Assembly (NCBI RefSeq): GCF_000787775.1
Contig: NZ_BBPM01000002.1
Coordinates: forward strand, 1-64,000
Source: Streptacidiphilus carbonis
GTDB lineage: Bacteria > Actinomycetota > Actinomycetes > Streptomycetales > Streptomycetaceae
Direction of reading: 5' to 3'
DNA length: 64,000 nucleotides
Every line of letters starts with the position of its first letter. The stretch's first letter is position 1. Below the pieces are notes generated by a model, which had not been told where the DNA came from, ran no database searches, and saw only the letters and a program-made list of their open reading frames with translations. A program made the position numbers and the translations under genes. Shown here in pieces: positions 1 to 9,375 of the stretch.

Positions 1-136
1 ATCCAAGCCAATTCATCCGCTTTCCCGATAAAGGGCACAGCAAAACAAGCCCATGCTGTTTGATCAGGAGATTTGCCGCCACCACTGTCCGCAGGGCAAC
101 TCGAAGAACACTACCTGGCACCCACAACAAGGTCAA

Positions 137-184
137 ACCGGGTCGGCCCGGCAACGACGCACGTCGTTGCCAGGCCGACCCGGT
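137..184 (-). terminator. Hairpin terminator downstream of mmsA
   Basis: Two 22-nt arms (137-158 and 163-184) pair with one G-U and a 4-nt loop just past the mmsA stop. There is no clear T-tract, as is usual for terminators in this high-GC group. Confidence 0.75.
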
Positions 185-195
185 GCAGCTGAACG

Positions 196-1719
196 TCAGG
201 CGTTCGTCGGGAAACCGAGGTTGATGCCGCCGTGGCTGGGGTCGAGCCAGCGGGAGGTGACGGCCTTGCTGCGGGTGAAGAAGTGGATGCCGTCGGGGCC
301 GTAAGCGTGGCTGTCTCCGAAGAGGGACGCCTTCCAGCCGCCGAAGGAGTAGTAGGCGACCGGGACCGGGATCGGGACGTTGATACCGACCATGCCGACC
401 TCGACCTCGTTCTGGAAGCGTCGGGCCGCGCCGCCGTCGTTGGTGAAGATGGCGGTGCCGTTGCCGTACGGGTTGCTGTTGATGAGCTCCAGGCCCTCCT
501 CGTAGGAGGAGACCCGGACGACCGACAGCACCGGACCGAAGATCTCGTCGTTGTAGACGGACATGCCCGGCTTGACGTGGTCGAAGAGCGTCGGACCGAG
601 CCAGAAGCCGTCGGCGGTCGCGCTGCCGTTCCGGTCCGTGCCGGTGATCGGGTGCTTGCGGCCGTCCACCGCGAGCTCCGCGCCGTCGGCGACGCCGGAC
701 TCCAGGTAGGAGGTGACCTTGTCCCGGTGCACGCCGGTGACCAGCGGGCCCATCTCCGAGTCGCCGTTGCAGCCCGGGCCGACCTTGAGATCGGCCATCC
801 TCTGCTTGATCTTCTCGACCAGCTCGTCGCCGATCGGGTCGACGGCCACCAGCACCGACACCGCCATGCAGCGCTCCCCGGCCGCGCCGAAGCCGGCGTT
901 GATGGCCGAGTCGGCGGCGAGGTCGAGGTCCGAGTCGGGCAGGACCAGCATGTGGTTCTTGGCGCCGCCCAGGGCCTGGACGCGCTTGCCGTACCGGGTG
1001 CCGGACTCGTAGACGTAGCGGGCGATCGGTGTGGAGCCGACGAAGGAGACGGACTTGACGTCCGGGTGCTCCAGCAGGCGGTCGACCGAGACCTTGTCGC
1101 CGTGCACGACGTTGAAGACGCCGTCGGGCAGGCCGGCCTCCTGCCACAGCTCGGCGATGAACTGGGCCGCGGAGGGGTCCTTCTCCGAGGGCTTGAGGAT
1201 CACCGTATTGCCGGCCGCGATGGCGATCGGGAAGAACCACATCGGGACCATCGCCGGGAAGTTGAACGGCGAGATGATCGCGACCGGGCCGAGCGGCTGA
1301 CGGATGGAGTAGACGTCGACACCGGTCGAGGCCTGCTCGGTGAAGCCGCCCTTGAGCAGCTGCGGGATGCCGCACGCGTACTCGACGACCTCCTGGCCGC
1401 GGGCGATCTCGCCCAGCGCGTCCAAGTGCACCTTGCCGTGCTCGGCGACGATGATCGCGGCCAGCTCGTCCTTGCGGGCGTTCAGCAGCTCGCGGAAGTT
1501 GAAGAGCACGGTGGTGCGCTTGGCCAGGGAGGTGTTGCGCCAGCTGGCGAAAGCCTCGACGGCGGCGCCGACGGCGGCGTCCACCTCCGTGATGGTCGCG
1601 AAGTCGACCTGCGCGGTGACCTTGCCCGTCGCCGGGTCGAAGATGTCACCGCGGCGCGGGGCGTCGCCCGCGGTGGCGACCTGCTTGCCGCCGATCCAGT
1701 GGGTGATGTGCTTGCTCAA
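196..1719 (-). CDS. mmsA: Methylmalonate-semialdehyde dehydrogenase (CoA-acylating)
   Basis: This 507-aa aldehyde dehydrogenase oxidises methylmalonate or malonate semialdehyde to propionyl-CoA or acetyl-CoA with NAD+ and CoA, in valine, thymine and inositol breakdown. The oxyanion Asn lies in FNFP (about residue 153), and the catalytic Cys284 is in GERC. The segment GGAKNH (about 251-256) replaces the Glu general base of ordinary aldehyde dehydrogenases, which is typical of MmsA. The TTG start was chosen because GGAGG lies just upstream. The frame stays open to 2394, but that extension crosses another gene and does not look like MmsA. The gene is cytoplasmic and probably monocistronic, with a hairpin after its stop. 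Confidence 0.93.
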   Translation of the reverse strand: MSKHITHWIGGKQVATAGDAPRRGDIFDPATGKVTAQVDFATITEVDAAVGAAVEAFASWRNTSLAKRTTVLFNFRELLNARKDELAAIIVAEHGKVHLDALGEIARGQEVVEYACGIPQLLKGGFTEQASTGVDVYSIRQPLGPVAIISPFNFPAMVPMWFFPIAIAAGNTVILKPSEKDPSAAQFIAELWQEAGLPDGVFNVVHGDKVSVDRLLEHPDVKSVSFVGSTPIARYVYESGTRYGKRVQALGGAKNHMLVLPDSDLDLAADSAINAGFGAAGERCMAVSVLVAVDPIGDELVEKIKQRMADLKVGPGCNGDSEMGPLVTGVHRDKVTSYLESGVADGAELAVDGRKHPITGTDRNGSATADGFWLGPTLFDHVKPGMSVYNDEIFGPVLSVVRVSSYEEGLELINSNPYGNGTAIFTNDGGAARRFQNEVEVGMVGINVPIPVPVAYYSFGGWKASLFGDSHAYGPDGIHFFTRSKAVTSRWLDPSHGGINLGFPTNA

Positions 1720-1877
1720 CGTCTGCCTCCGAGTCCGGGCGGGCACAGGGATCTCACCATCAGGGTGCCGCGCTATCCACATTCTGTTGCGGCGCGGGCA
1801 TAGGCTCAATCGGCAGGTTGTCGGGGGAATCCGATTCGCCCTTACACCTCGTAGGAGGATCCCGCAGGACGCCTCCG

Positions 1878-2336
1878 TCACTCGTCGGACTCTCCGGTGA
1901 GCAGCGCCGCCGCCTCGTGCATGGCCAGCTCCAGCATCACCGGGTCGTTGAGTGTCCCGCTTCCGTCCGGGGGCACCAACCATCGCAGTCCGCGGCCGGC
2001 CCGGCCCGGGTAGGGGACAGCCAGCCAGGTGCCGGGGCCCGCCGTGCGGACCCCTGTCCCCACCCAGCGGGCCGCGGTGCCCGGGGGGACGAAGAAGCCG
2101 ACCCGGAAGTCTCCGAAGTCCGCGAGTACCGGCCCCGGTTCGGCTTCGAGGCGCAGCAGCACGTCGACGGTGATCCGGCCCAGCTCGCCCGGCACTATCA
2201 GTACGTCCCACAGCCGGCCGGCAGGCAGCAGCGCGATACCCAGGGCGCTGCGCTCCCACTCCCATCGGCAGGCCTCCGGATCGGGGGCGGCGGCGCTCAG
2301 CCATTCGACAGCGCCCCGTTCTTCCATGCTCTCCAT
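1878..2336 (-). CDS. Conserved hypothetical protein, weakly primase/polymerase-N-terminal-like
   Basis: This is a 152-aa soluble protein with no signal peptide, membrane segment or catalytic motif that I recognise. The pattern PAGRLWDVLIVP, then a GPVLAD segment, then VGFFVPPGTA, resembles the layout of the actinobacterial bifunctional primase/polymerase N-terminal-like proteins, one of which is at 48.1 kb here. The likeness is by eye only. The ATG has purine-rich GAGGGCGAGG upstream. It lies 158 nt upstream of mmsA on the same strand and may be co-transcribed. Function is unknown. Confidence 0.7.
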   Translation of the reverse strand: MESMEERGAVEWLSAAAPDPEACRWEWERSALGIALLPAGRLWDVLIVPGELGRITVDVLLRLEAEPGPVLADFGDFRVGFFVPPGTAARWVGTGVRTAGPGTWLAVPYPGRAGRGLRWLVPPDGSGTLNDPVMLELAMHEAAALLTGESDE

Positions 2337-2494
2337 CGCTCCTCGCCCTCCACGTCCTCCCGACGAGGCCCCGGAGTGGACTCGCTGGTAACAAGAGAGA
2401 GCGACATTCGGCCCAGCTCTTACACGGATGTCGGCAACATCCTCAGTCCGTGGGAGCGAAAGCGGGGCGAAAAGGCGCGTACGGATGCGGAGAG

Positions 2495-2524
2495 CGGCGC
2501 GTACCCGCTATTGGGTACGCGCCG
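2495..2524 (-). terminator. Hairpin downstream of the FAD oxidoreductase
   Basis: A perfect 12-bp stem (2495-2506 with 2513-2524) and a 6-nt loop follow the stop of the FAD oxidoreductase gene. It probably ends that transcript before the hypothetical gene at 1878-2336. Confidence 0.7.
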
Positions 2525-2614
2525 CGATCCGTGCACGGAGCAGCAGCGGGCCGAACGCCTCGGCCTCCGCTGCCTGCCGTCGCCCGCTGTCGTCAGCTGT
2601 CGTCAGCGATCGAG

Positions 2615-4009
2615 TCAGCTGTCGAAGCCGAGGCCCAGCGAGTCCATGGCCTTGAGCCAGATGTTCCGCTTGCCCTCGTTGCGGTCGGCACGGTCCAGGG
2701 ACCACTTGGTGATGCCGATCCCGACCCACTTCACCGGCTCCGGGGGGAAGGGGATCGGCTTGCTCCTCACCATCTCCAGCTCGGTGCGCTCGGTCTGCCG
2801 GCCCGTCAGCAGGTCGAGCATGACCTCGGCCCCGAAGCGGGTGGCGCCGACGCCCAGGCCGGTGTAGCCGAGGGCGTAGGAGACCTTCCCCTTGTGGGCG
2901 GTGCCGAAGAAGGCGGAGAAGCGGCTGCAGGTGTCGATCGCCCCGCCCCAGGCATGGCTGAACCCGATGCCCTCCAGTTGCGGGAACGCGGTGAAGAAGT
3001 GGCCGGCCAGCTTCTCGTAGGTCTCCGGGCGGTGGTCGTACTCCTCCCGCACCTGACCGCCGTAGTGGTAGATCGCGTCGTAGCCGCCCCAGAGGATGCG
3101 GTTGTCGGCGGAGATCCGGAAGTAGTGGAACTGGTTGGCGCAGTCGCCCAGCCCCTGGCGGTTCTTCCAGCCGATGGATTCGAGCTGCTGTTCCGTCAGC
3201 GGCTCGGTCATCAGCGCGAAGTCGTACACGGGGGCCAGGAAGGGCCGGACCCGCTTGACCAGGTTGGGGAAGATGTTGGTGCCCAGCGCCACGTGCTTCG
3301 CGAGGACCCGTCCGTACGGGGTGCGGGCGGCCATGCCGGCACCGGTCTCGGCGAGCTGGGTGGCGGGAGTGTGCTCGAAGATCCGCACGCCCTGCTCCAA
3401 GCAGGCCCGCTTGAGACCCCAGGCCAGCTTGGCCGGGTGGACCATCGCCACGCCGTCCTTGTCCCAGAGACCCGCCAGGAAGGTGGGCGAGTCGACCTCG
3501 GCGCGGATCGCCTCGGTGTCGAGGAAGTCGACCTCCAGGCCGTGCGCGGCCATCAGCTCGGCACCCTCACGCAGTTCGTCGACCTGGTAGGGCTCGGTGG
3601 CGACGTCGAGTTCGCCGGAGCGCTCCCAGTCGCAGTCGATGGTGTAGCGCTTGACGGTGTCCTCGATGGCCTGGAGGTTCTCCCGGCCGAGGCGCTCCAG
3701 GGTGTCGATCTCCGAGGGCCAGCGCTCCAGCCCGTTGAGGAAGCCGTGGGTGAGGCTGGCCGCGCAGAAGCCGCCGTTGCGGCCGGAGGCGGCCCAGCCG
3801 ACCTCCTTGCCCTCGACCAGGACGACGTCCAGGGAGGGGTCCCGCTCCTTGGCGATCAGCGCGGTCCACAGACCGGAGTAGCCACCGCCGACGACCAGCA
3901 GGTCGCAGGAGACGTCACCGACCAGGGCGGGCAGGGCTTCGGGCCTGGCCGGGTCGGCCAGCCAGAAGGAGGTGTACTGGACGTCGGCGAGGGAATGGGC
4001 CGGATCCAT
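2615..4009 (-). CDS. FAD-dependent oxidoreductase, DAO family (gamma-glutamylputrescine oxidase-like)
   Basis: This is a 464-aa flavoprotein of the glycine/D-amino-acid oxidase fold. The N-terminal FAD-binding glycine motif VVGGGYSGL is followed by the conserved EGKEVGWAASGRNGG segment of the PuuB/OrdL group, which oxidatively deaminates amines. It sits among aldehyde dehydrogenases, an aminotransferase and a PucR regulator, so a role in polyamine or related amine catabolism is inferred. The true substrate cannot be read from sequence. The ATG giving MDPAHS was preferred to an upstream ATG at 4054. Its ribosome binding site (GAGTGAGA) is weak. Confidence 0.85.
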   Translation of the reverse strand: MDPAHSLADVQYTSFWLADPARPEALPALVGDVSCDLLVVGGGYSGLWTALIAKERDPSLDVVLVEGKEVGWAASGRNGGFCAASLTHGFLNGLERWPSEIDTLERLGRENLQAIEDTVKRYTIDCDWERSGELDVATEPYQVDELREGAELMAAHGLEVDFLDTEAIRAEVDSPTFLAGLWDKDGVAMVHPAKLAWGLKRACLEQGVRIFEHTPATQLAETGAGMAARTPYGRVLAKHVALGTNIFPNLVKRVRPFLAPVYDFALMTEPLTEQQLESIGWKNRQGLGDCANQFHYFRISADNRILWGGYDAIYHYGGQVREEYDHRPETYEKLAGHFFTAFPQLEGIGFSHAWGGAIDTCSRFSAFFGTAHKGKVSYALGYTGLGVGATRFGAEVMLDLLTGRQTERTELEMVRSKPIPFPPEPVKWVGIGITKWSLDRADRNEGKRNIWLKAMDSLGLGFDS

Positions 4010-4220
4010 GTGTCTCACTCTTTCGATGGATTGACCGCGAGATTCGCGGAACACGGGGAAGTGTGGTCCTAGATTGGCGATGTGCCGAGAGGCATCGGTC
4101 AGGGCTTGGCCGTCATGAATCCGCGACTGCGGGCCAGTGAGAAGCTCTCGGACGCACCGAGAGAGGAGTCACGTTCTCACTGCTCTCTGACTTCCCGTCA
4201 GGACGCAGCTGAGATCCATC

Positions 4221-4272
4221 TGTCGGCTGGTCCGCGCCAACTCGAACCGGAGTTGGCGCGGACCAGCCGACA
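4221..4272 (-). terminator. Very long perfect hairpin after the first aminobutyraldehyde dehydrogenase
   Basis: A perfect 23-bp stem (4221-4243 with 4250-4272) and a 6-nt loop begin 8 nt after the aldehyde dehydrogenase stop. It separates that gene from the downstream FAD oxidoreductase, which therefore probably has its own promoter in 4010-4220. Confidence 0.85.
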
Positions 4273-4280
4273 GCCACCAG

Positions 4281-5810
4281 CTAGCGGTCGCCGAAGATCG
4301 TGCGGTGCCAGTCCTTGCGGGCGACTGCGGTGATGTCCTGCATCACATGCTTGACCTGCGTGTACTCGTCCAGGGAGTACTGCGACATGTCCTTGCCGTA
4401 GCCGGAGGCCTTGTACCCCCCGTGCGGCATCTCGCTGATGATCGGGATGTGGTCGTTGACCCACACGCAGCCCGCCTTGATCTCACGGGTGGCGCGCAGC
4501 GAGCGGTACAGGTCGCGGGTCCAGGCGGAGGCCGCGAGGCCGTACGGGGTGTCGTTGGCGAGCCGCAGGCCCTCCTCGTCGCCGTCGAAGGGGAGGACGA
4601 CCAGCACCGGGCCGAAGATCTCGCTCTGGACCACCTCGGCGTCCTGGCCGACACCGGTGATCAGCGTCGGGCGGTAGTAGGCGCCCAGAGTGAGGTCGGT
4701 GTCGTCGTGGCCCTTCTCCGGGGCGTGGCCGCCGGCGGCGACAGTGGCGCCGTAGCCGCGGGCGCGCTCGACGAAGCCGGCCACGCTGTCGCGCTGGCGG
4801 AAGGAGACCAGCGGCCCGAGGTCGGTCTGCTGGTTGAAGGGGTCGCCCAGGCGGACCTGTTCGAAGAGTTCGGCGACACCGGCGACGAAGTCGTCGAACA
4901 GCGGGCGCTGGACATAGGCGCGGGTCGCCGCGGTGCAGTCCTGGCCGGTGTTGATCAGTGAGGCGGCGACCGCGCCGTTGACGGCGGCGTCCAGGTCGGC
5001 GTCGTCGAAGACCACGAAGGGGGCCTTGCCGCCGAGCTCCAGGTGGGTGCGCTTGACGGTCCGCACCGCGAGTTCGCCGACGCGCTTGCCGACGCCGGTG
5101 GAGCCGGTGAAGGAGACCATCGAGACGTCCGGGTGGGAGACCAGGTGCTCGCCGGCGGTACGGCCGGCGCCGGTGACGACGTTCACCACGCCGTCGGGGA
5201 TGCCGGCGTCGGTGCAGGCCTGCGCGAACATCAGCGAGGTCAGCGGGGTGAGCTCGGCCGGCTTGAGGACGATGGTGTTGCCTGCGGCGATGGCCGGCAG
5301 GATCTTCCAGCCGGCCATCTGCAGCGGGTAGTTCCACGGCGAGATGGAGCCGACGACGCCGATGGGCTCACGGCGGATCGAGGAGCTGTGGTCGCCGGAG
5401 TACTCCCCGGTGGCCTTGCCCTCCAGGTTGCGGGCCGCCCCCGCGAAGAACGCGGTGTTGTCGACGGTTCCGGGCACGTCGAACTCGGTGGAGAGCTTGA
5501 TCGGCTTGCCGGTCTGGGCGCTCTCGACCCGGGCGAAGTCGTCGGCGCGTTCGGCGAGGATGCCGGCGAGCCGGGTGAGCGCCTCGGAGCGGGCTCCGGG
5601 CGTCGCGTTCGACCATTCGGGGTAGGCGGCGCGGGCAGCGGCGACGGCGGTGTCCACGTCGTCCGCGGAGGCGAGCGCGACCCGCTGGACCAGGCTGCCG
5701 TCGGCTGGGTTGACGACGTCGAAGGTCTCCTCGCCGGTGCCCTGGCGCAGTGCTCCGGCGAGGTACTGGGCCCCGGCGTCGAAGCGGGTGCCGACGGTGT
5801 TCCGGGCCAT
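4281..5810 (-). CDS. Gamma-aminobutyraldehyde dehydrogenase (NAD-dependent aldehyde dehydrogenase)
   Basis: This 509-aa aldehyde dehydrogenase probably oxidises 4-aminobutyraldehyde to GABA, the step after putrescine deamination. The substrate assignment rests on similarity to the PatD/PuuC/BetB group and on neighbours. SPWNYP (about 157-162) carries the oxyanion Asn, Glu258 lies in LELGGKAP, and the nucleophile Cys292 is in GQDC. The start is well fixed by AGGAGG 6 nt before the ATG. The longer frame to 5963 lacks support. It is divergent from the pucR gene, which probably controls it. A second paralogue is at 7735-9186. Confidence 0.9.
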   Translation of the reverse strand: MARNTVGTRFDAGAQYLAGALRQGTGEETFDVVNPADGSLVQRVALASADDVDTAVAAARAAYPEWSNATPGARSEALTRLAGILAERADDFARVESAQTGKPIKLSTEFDVPGTVDNTAFFAGAARNLEGKATGEYSGDHSSSIRREPIGVVGSISPWNYPLQMAGWKILPAIAAGNTIVLKPAELTPLTSLMFAQACTDAGIPDGVVNVVTGAGRTAGEHLVSHPDVSMVSFTGSTGVGKRVGELAVRTVKRTHLELGGKAPFVVFDDADLDAAVNGAVAASLINTGQDCTAATRAYVQRPLFDDFVAGVAELFEQVRLGDPFNQQTDLGPLVSFRQRDSVAGFVERARGYGATVAAGGHAPEKGHDDTDLTLGAYYRPTLITGVGQDAEVVQSEIFGPVLVVLPFDGDEEGLRLANDTPYGLAASAWTRDLYRSLRATREIKAGCVWVNDHIPIISEMPHGGYKASGYGKDMSQYSLDEYTQVKHVMQDITAVARKDWHRTIFGDR

Positions 5811-6017
5811 GTGTTCCTCCTGGGCGGTGACGTGGGCGGGGCGCCCACTGTGCGTACGATGCCCCGGTTCGGACCGGCCGGGCAAGCAACATCCCGCAAG
5901 GCAGATCGCTACCGGCATTACACCCTGCCAGGGCTGTTGAAGCCGACACCTCGTTGCCCGCATGTCGCGTCAGGCTGACACTATGAAGGGATTCCTCGAT
6001 CGTCCTCGGAGGTCCCG
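5811..6017. promoter_or_regulatory. Divergent promoter region between aldehyde dehydrogenase and pucR
   Basis: This 207-bp gap holds the start regions of both divergent genes and is the natural place for the PucR-type regulator to bind. I could not identify a convincing operator or -10/-35 pair by eye. Confidence 0.5.
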
Positions 6018-7676
6018 TTGTTCCCCACCGTCGCCCGCGTCCTCGACCTGGACGTGGTCACCCGTGGCCTGCCCGAGGTCGTGGCCGGCCGGGAGCACCT
6101 GGAGCGCACCGTGCGCTGGGTGCACGTCAGCGAGCTGCCTGACATCGCGGGTGTGCTGCAGGGCGGCGAGCTCATCCTGACGACCGGTATCGCGCTTCCG
6201 GAGCATCGCGACGGGCTGGCGCAGTACGTCAAGGAGCTGGCCGACGTCGGGGTGGCCGGGCTGGTGGTGGAGTTCGGGCGGCGCTACTTCGACAGCCTGC
6301 CGCGGGCGCTGGTCCATGCCGCCGAGCAGCGCGGGCTGCCGCTGATCGTGCTGCGGCGCGAACTGCGCTTCGTCGCGGTGACCGAGGCCGTGCACGCGCT
6401 GGTGGTGAACGCCCAACTGGAGGAGTTGCGGTCGTCGGAGGAGATCCACCAGACCTTCAACGAGCTGGCGGTCGAGGGCGCGGAGCCGGTCGAGGTGGTG
6501 CAGCAGGTGTCCCGGATGGCCGGGGCGCCGGTGGTGCTGGAGAACCTGTCGCACCAGGTGCTGGCGTACGACACGGCGGGGCAGAACGCCCAGGTGCTGC
6601 TGGCGGGCTGGGAGTCGCGCTCCCGCGGGGTCAGGCCGAAGGGCCGGACCGGGCACGATCCGCGGACCGGCTGGCTGGTCACCGCGGTGGGGGCGCGCGG
6701 ACACGACTGGGGGCGGCTGGTGCTGTTGGGCACGCCGAGTTCGGCGCAGGAGGACGTGGCCCCCGAGGAGGCGTCGCACCGGCACACCATGCTGCTGGAG
6801 CGGGCCGCCGCCACCCTGGCGCTGAACCGGCTGCTGGTGCGGGACCGGGAGAGCCTGGAGCGGCAGACCCACCGCACGCTGCTGTCCGGGATCCTGACCC
6901 ATGCGCTGACCGTGTCGGACGTGGCGCTCCGGGCCTCGGCGCTGGGCGTCCCGCTGGAAGGGCGGCGGCTGGTCGGGGTGGTGCTGCGGCAGCGTCGCGG
7001 GAGCGCTCCGGCGGCGCTGGAGGCCCAGGCCAGGCTGCGCGACTTCACCGAGACCGCGGCGGCCGCCGTCCGGGAGAAGCGGCTGACCGCGCTGGTCGGC
7101 GCCCTGGACGACGAGGCGGTGGGCCTGCTGGTCTCGCTGGGCCCGCGGGACGACGAGCACGCCGCGCTGGACGGCTTCGCCTCCTCGCTGCGGCGGCTGG
7201 TGACCGAGGCGGAGCAGCCCGAGCCGGTGATCGCCGTCGGCTCCTCGGTCGGCGCGGTCCGCGACGCCCGGCGCACCCTGGTGGAGGCCACCCAGGTGGC
7301 CGACGCGGCCCTGCACGACGCCCCCGCGTCGGGCGCCCGCTCGGCCTCGTACTACCGGCTCCCCGACGTCCGACTGCGCGGGCTGCTGCACCTTCTGCGG
7401 GACGACGCCCGGCTGCAGACGTATGTGGAGCGGGAGTTGGGGCCGCTGCTGGCGTACGACGCCGAGCACGGCAGCCAGCTGATCCAGATGCTGCGGATCT
7501 ACCTGGAGCAGGGCCGCAACAAGTCCGCGGCGGCGGACGCGGCGCACCTGTCCCGGCCGTCGTTCTACGACCGGCTGCACAAGGTCGAACGGGTGCTGGG
7601 GGTCGACCTGGACCAGGTCGAGTCCTGCCTGTCGCTGCACGTCGCGCTGCTGGCGCTGGACGCGGTGCGGCGGTAG
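6018..7676 (+). CDS. PucR-family transcriptional regulator
   Basis: This is a 552-aa regulator. The N-terminal PucR domain (about 1-125) is followed by a CdaR GGDEF-like middle (about 290-420) and a C-terminal PucR helix-turn-helix (about 490-545, around the segment NKSAAADAAHLSRPSFYDRL). The family senses nitrogen-rich catabolic substrates such as purines, amino acids and polyamines. The start is TTG, with TCGGAGG ending 5 nt before it. It is divergent from one aminobutyraldehyde dehydrogenase and convergent with the other, so local control of polyamine catabolism is inferred. Confidence 0.9.
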   Translation: MFPTVARVLDLDVVTRGLPEVVAGREHLERTVRWVHVSELPDIAGVLQGGELILTTGIALPEHRDGLAQYVKELADVGVAGLVVEFGRRYFDSLPRALVHAAEQRGLPLIVLRRELRFVAVTEAVHALVVNAQLEELRSSEEIHQTFNELAVEGAEPVEVVQQVSRMAGAPVVLENLSHQVLAYDTAGQNAQVLLAGWESRSRGVRPKGRTGHDPRTGWLVTAVGARGHDWGRLVLLGTPSSAQEDVAPEEASHRHTMLLERAAATLALNRLLVRDRESLERQTHRTLLSGILTHALTVSDVALRASALGVPLEGRRLVGVVLRQRRGSAPAALEAQARLRDFTETAAAAVREKRLTALVGALDDEAVGLLVSLGPRDDEHAALDGFASSLRRLVTEAEQPEPVIAVGSSVGAVRDARRTLVEATQVADAALHDAPASGARSASYYRLPDVRLRGLLHLLRDDARLQTYVERELGPLLAYDAEHGSQLIQMLRIYLEQGRNKSAAADAAHLSRPSFYDRLHKVERVLGVDLDQVESCLSLHVALLALDAVRR

Positions 7677-7691
7677 AACGGAAGGCCTGCG

Positions 7692-7723
7692 CGAGAGTGC
7701 CCCGGCTTCGCCGGGGCCTCTCG
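7692..7723. terminator. Bidirectional terminator between convergent genes
   Basis: An 8-bp GC stem (7699-7706 with 7710-7717) capped by TTC is extended by a further 5-bp stem across a one-base bulge. It lies between convergent pucR and the second aldehyde dehydrogenase and can serve both. Confidence 0.75.
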
Positions 7724-7734
7724 GCGAACGAAGA

Positions 7735-9186
7735 TCAGCCCTCGATGGACGTCATCACGTGCTTGATCCGGGTGTAGTCCTCGAAGCCGTAGGCGGAGAG
7801 GTCCTTGCCGTAGCCGGACTTCTTGAAGCCGCCGTGCGGCATCTCGGCGACCAGCGGGATGTGGGTGTTGATCCAGACGCAGCCGAAGTCGAGCTTCTTG
7901 GCAAGGCGCATGGCCCGGGAGTGGTCCTTGGTCCAGACCGAGGAGGCCAGGGCGTAGTCGACGCCGTTGGCGTTGGCGATCGCCTCGGCCTCGTCGGAGA
8001 ACCTCTGCACGGTGATGACCGGGCCGAAGACCTCGTTCTGGATGATCTCGTCGTCCTGCTTCAGGCCGGAGACCACGGTCGGGGCGTAGAAGTAGCCGAT
8101 CTCGCCGACCCGGTGGCCGCCGGCCTCGACCTTGGCGTGCGCGGGGAGGCGCTCGATGAAGCCGGTGACCTGGGCCAGCTGGTTGGCGTTGTTGAGCGGG
8201 CCGTAGAGCACGTCCTCGTCGTCCGGCCGGCCGGTCTTGGTGTCGGCGGCTGCCTTGGCCAGCGCGGTCACGAACTCGTCGTGGATGGACTCGTGCACCA
8301 GCACCCGGGTCGCGGCGGTGCAGTCCTGGCCGGCGTTGAAGTAGCCGGCCACCGAGATGCCCTCCACCGCGGCGGCGATGTCGGCGTCCTCGAAGACCAC
8401 GACCGGGGCCTTGCCGCCCAGCTCCAGGTGCACCCGCTTGACGTCCTTGGCCGCCGAGCCGGCGACCTGGATGCCGGCCCGGACCGAGCCGGTGATGGAG
8501 GCCATCGCCGGGGTCGGGTGCTCCACCATCAGGCGGCCGGTCTCCCGGTCGCCGCAGACCACGTTGAAGACGCCGGCCGGCAGGTTGAGCTCTTCGAGCA
8601 CGCCCCCGATGATCTCGGCGAGCAGCACGGTGGAGGCCGGGGTGGTGTCGGAGGGCTTGAGCACGACCGTGTTGCCGGCCGCGATGGCGGGGGCGAACTT
8701 CCACACCGCCATCATCATCGGGTAGTTCCACGGCGCGACCTGCGCGCAGACGCCGACCGGCTCACGGCGCACGAAGGAGCTCAGACCCTCCATGTACTCG
8801 CCGCCGGACTTGCCCTCCAGCAGTCGGGCGGCGCCCGCGAAGAAGCGGATCTGGTCGACCATCGGCGGGATCTCCTCCGAGGCGGTGAGCCCCAGCGGCT
8901 TGCCGGTGTTCCTGGACTCGGCGGCGATCAGCTCCTCGGCGCGCGCCTCGACCGCGTCCGCGATCTTCAGCAGGGTCCGCTGCCGTACCGACGGGGTGGT
9001 GTCCCGCCAGACCTCGAACGCGGCGGCGGCCGCGGCCATCGCCGCGTCCACATCCGCCTCGGCGGAGAGCGGTGCGGTGGCGTACGCCTCACCAGTGGTC
9101 GGGTCGACGACCTCGGTGGTGCGGCCGTCGGCCGCGTCGGCGAACGCGCCGTTGATGTAGTTGCGCAGCGTCTGAAGCTCGCTCAC
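7735..9186 (-). CDS. Gamma-aminobutyraldehyde dehydrogenase, second paralogue
   Basis: This is a 483-aa aldehyde dehydrogenase, clearly related to the product at 4281-5810. Catalytic residues are Asn in APWNYP (about 151-156), Glu255 in LELGGKAP and Cys289 in GQDC. It probably oxidises aminobutyraldehyde made by the adjacent aminotransferase. The GTG start (MSELQ...) has GGAGAGG 5 nt upstream. The open frame to 9738 only shadows the Lrp gene. It is divergent from the Lrp/AsnC regulator, so the pair is probably co-regulated. Having two such dehydrogenases within 5 kb suggests specialisation for different amines, which is an inference. Confidence 0.9.
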   Translation of the reverse strand: MSELQTLRNYINGAFADAADGRTTEVVDPTTGEAYATAPLSAEADVDAAMAAAAAAFEVWRDTTPSVRQRTLLKIADAVEARAEELIAAESRNTGKPLGLTASEEIPPMVDQIRFFAGAARLLEGKSGGEYMEGLSSFVRREPVGVCAQVAPWNYPMMMAVWKFAPAIAAGNTVVLKPSDTTPASTVLLAEIIGGVLEELNLPAGVFNVVCGDRETGRLMVEHPTPAMASITGSVRAGIQVAGSAAKDVKRVHLELGGKAPVVVFEDADIAAAVEGISVAGYFNAGQDCTAATRVLVHESIHDEFVTALAKAAADTKTGRPDDEDVLYGPLNNANQLAQVTGFIERLPAHAKVEAGGHRVGEIGYFYAPTVVSGLKQDDEIIQNEVFGPVITVQRFSDEAEAIANANGVDYALASSVWTKDHSRAMRLAKKLDFGCVWINTHIPLVAEMPHGGFKKSGYGKDLSAYGFEDYTRIKHVMTSIEG

Positions 9187-9375
9187 GGGGACCTCTCCTC
9201 GAATCCGGCTCTCCGGCTCCTTTGATGCTGGTGATGCCGGCGACGGCACCAGCCTATCCCTGTCTCTGCGGTTATCGGCAGACCTGAGCAGAAGTAACAA
9301 TGGAATCAGTATGTTTTCCGGCTTTGTGCAACGGAATCCCTTGCGAACGGGCGCACGATAGGGCAGGGTGAGGGC
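9187..9375. promoter_or_regulatory. Divergent promoter region between aldehyde dehydrogenase 2 and the Lrp-type gene
   Basis: This 189-bp intergenic region is noticeably AT-richer than its surroundings (about 9270-9350), as expected for promoters. A 7-bp inverted repeat (9227-9233 with 9247-9253) lies in the leader of the dehydrogenase. It is the likely site of autoregulation by the Lrp/AsnC protein. No exact operator was identified. Confidence 0.5.

Noticed and set aside
232-1803. Long open frame on the plus strand opposite mmsA
   Set aside because: High GC leaves antisense frames open. It has no domain or start signal and mirrors mmsA codons.
1720-2394. N-terminal extension of mmsA into upstream sequence
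   Set aside because: It overlaps the hypothetical gene at 1878-2336, and the TTG with GGAGG fits the family length.
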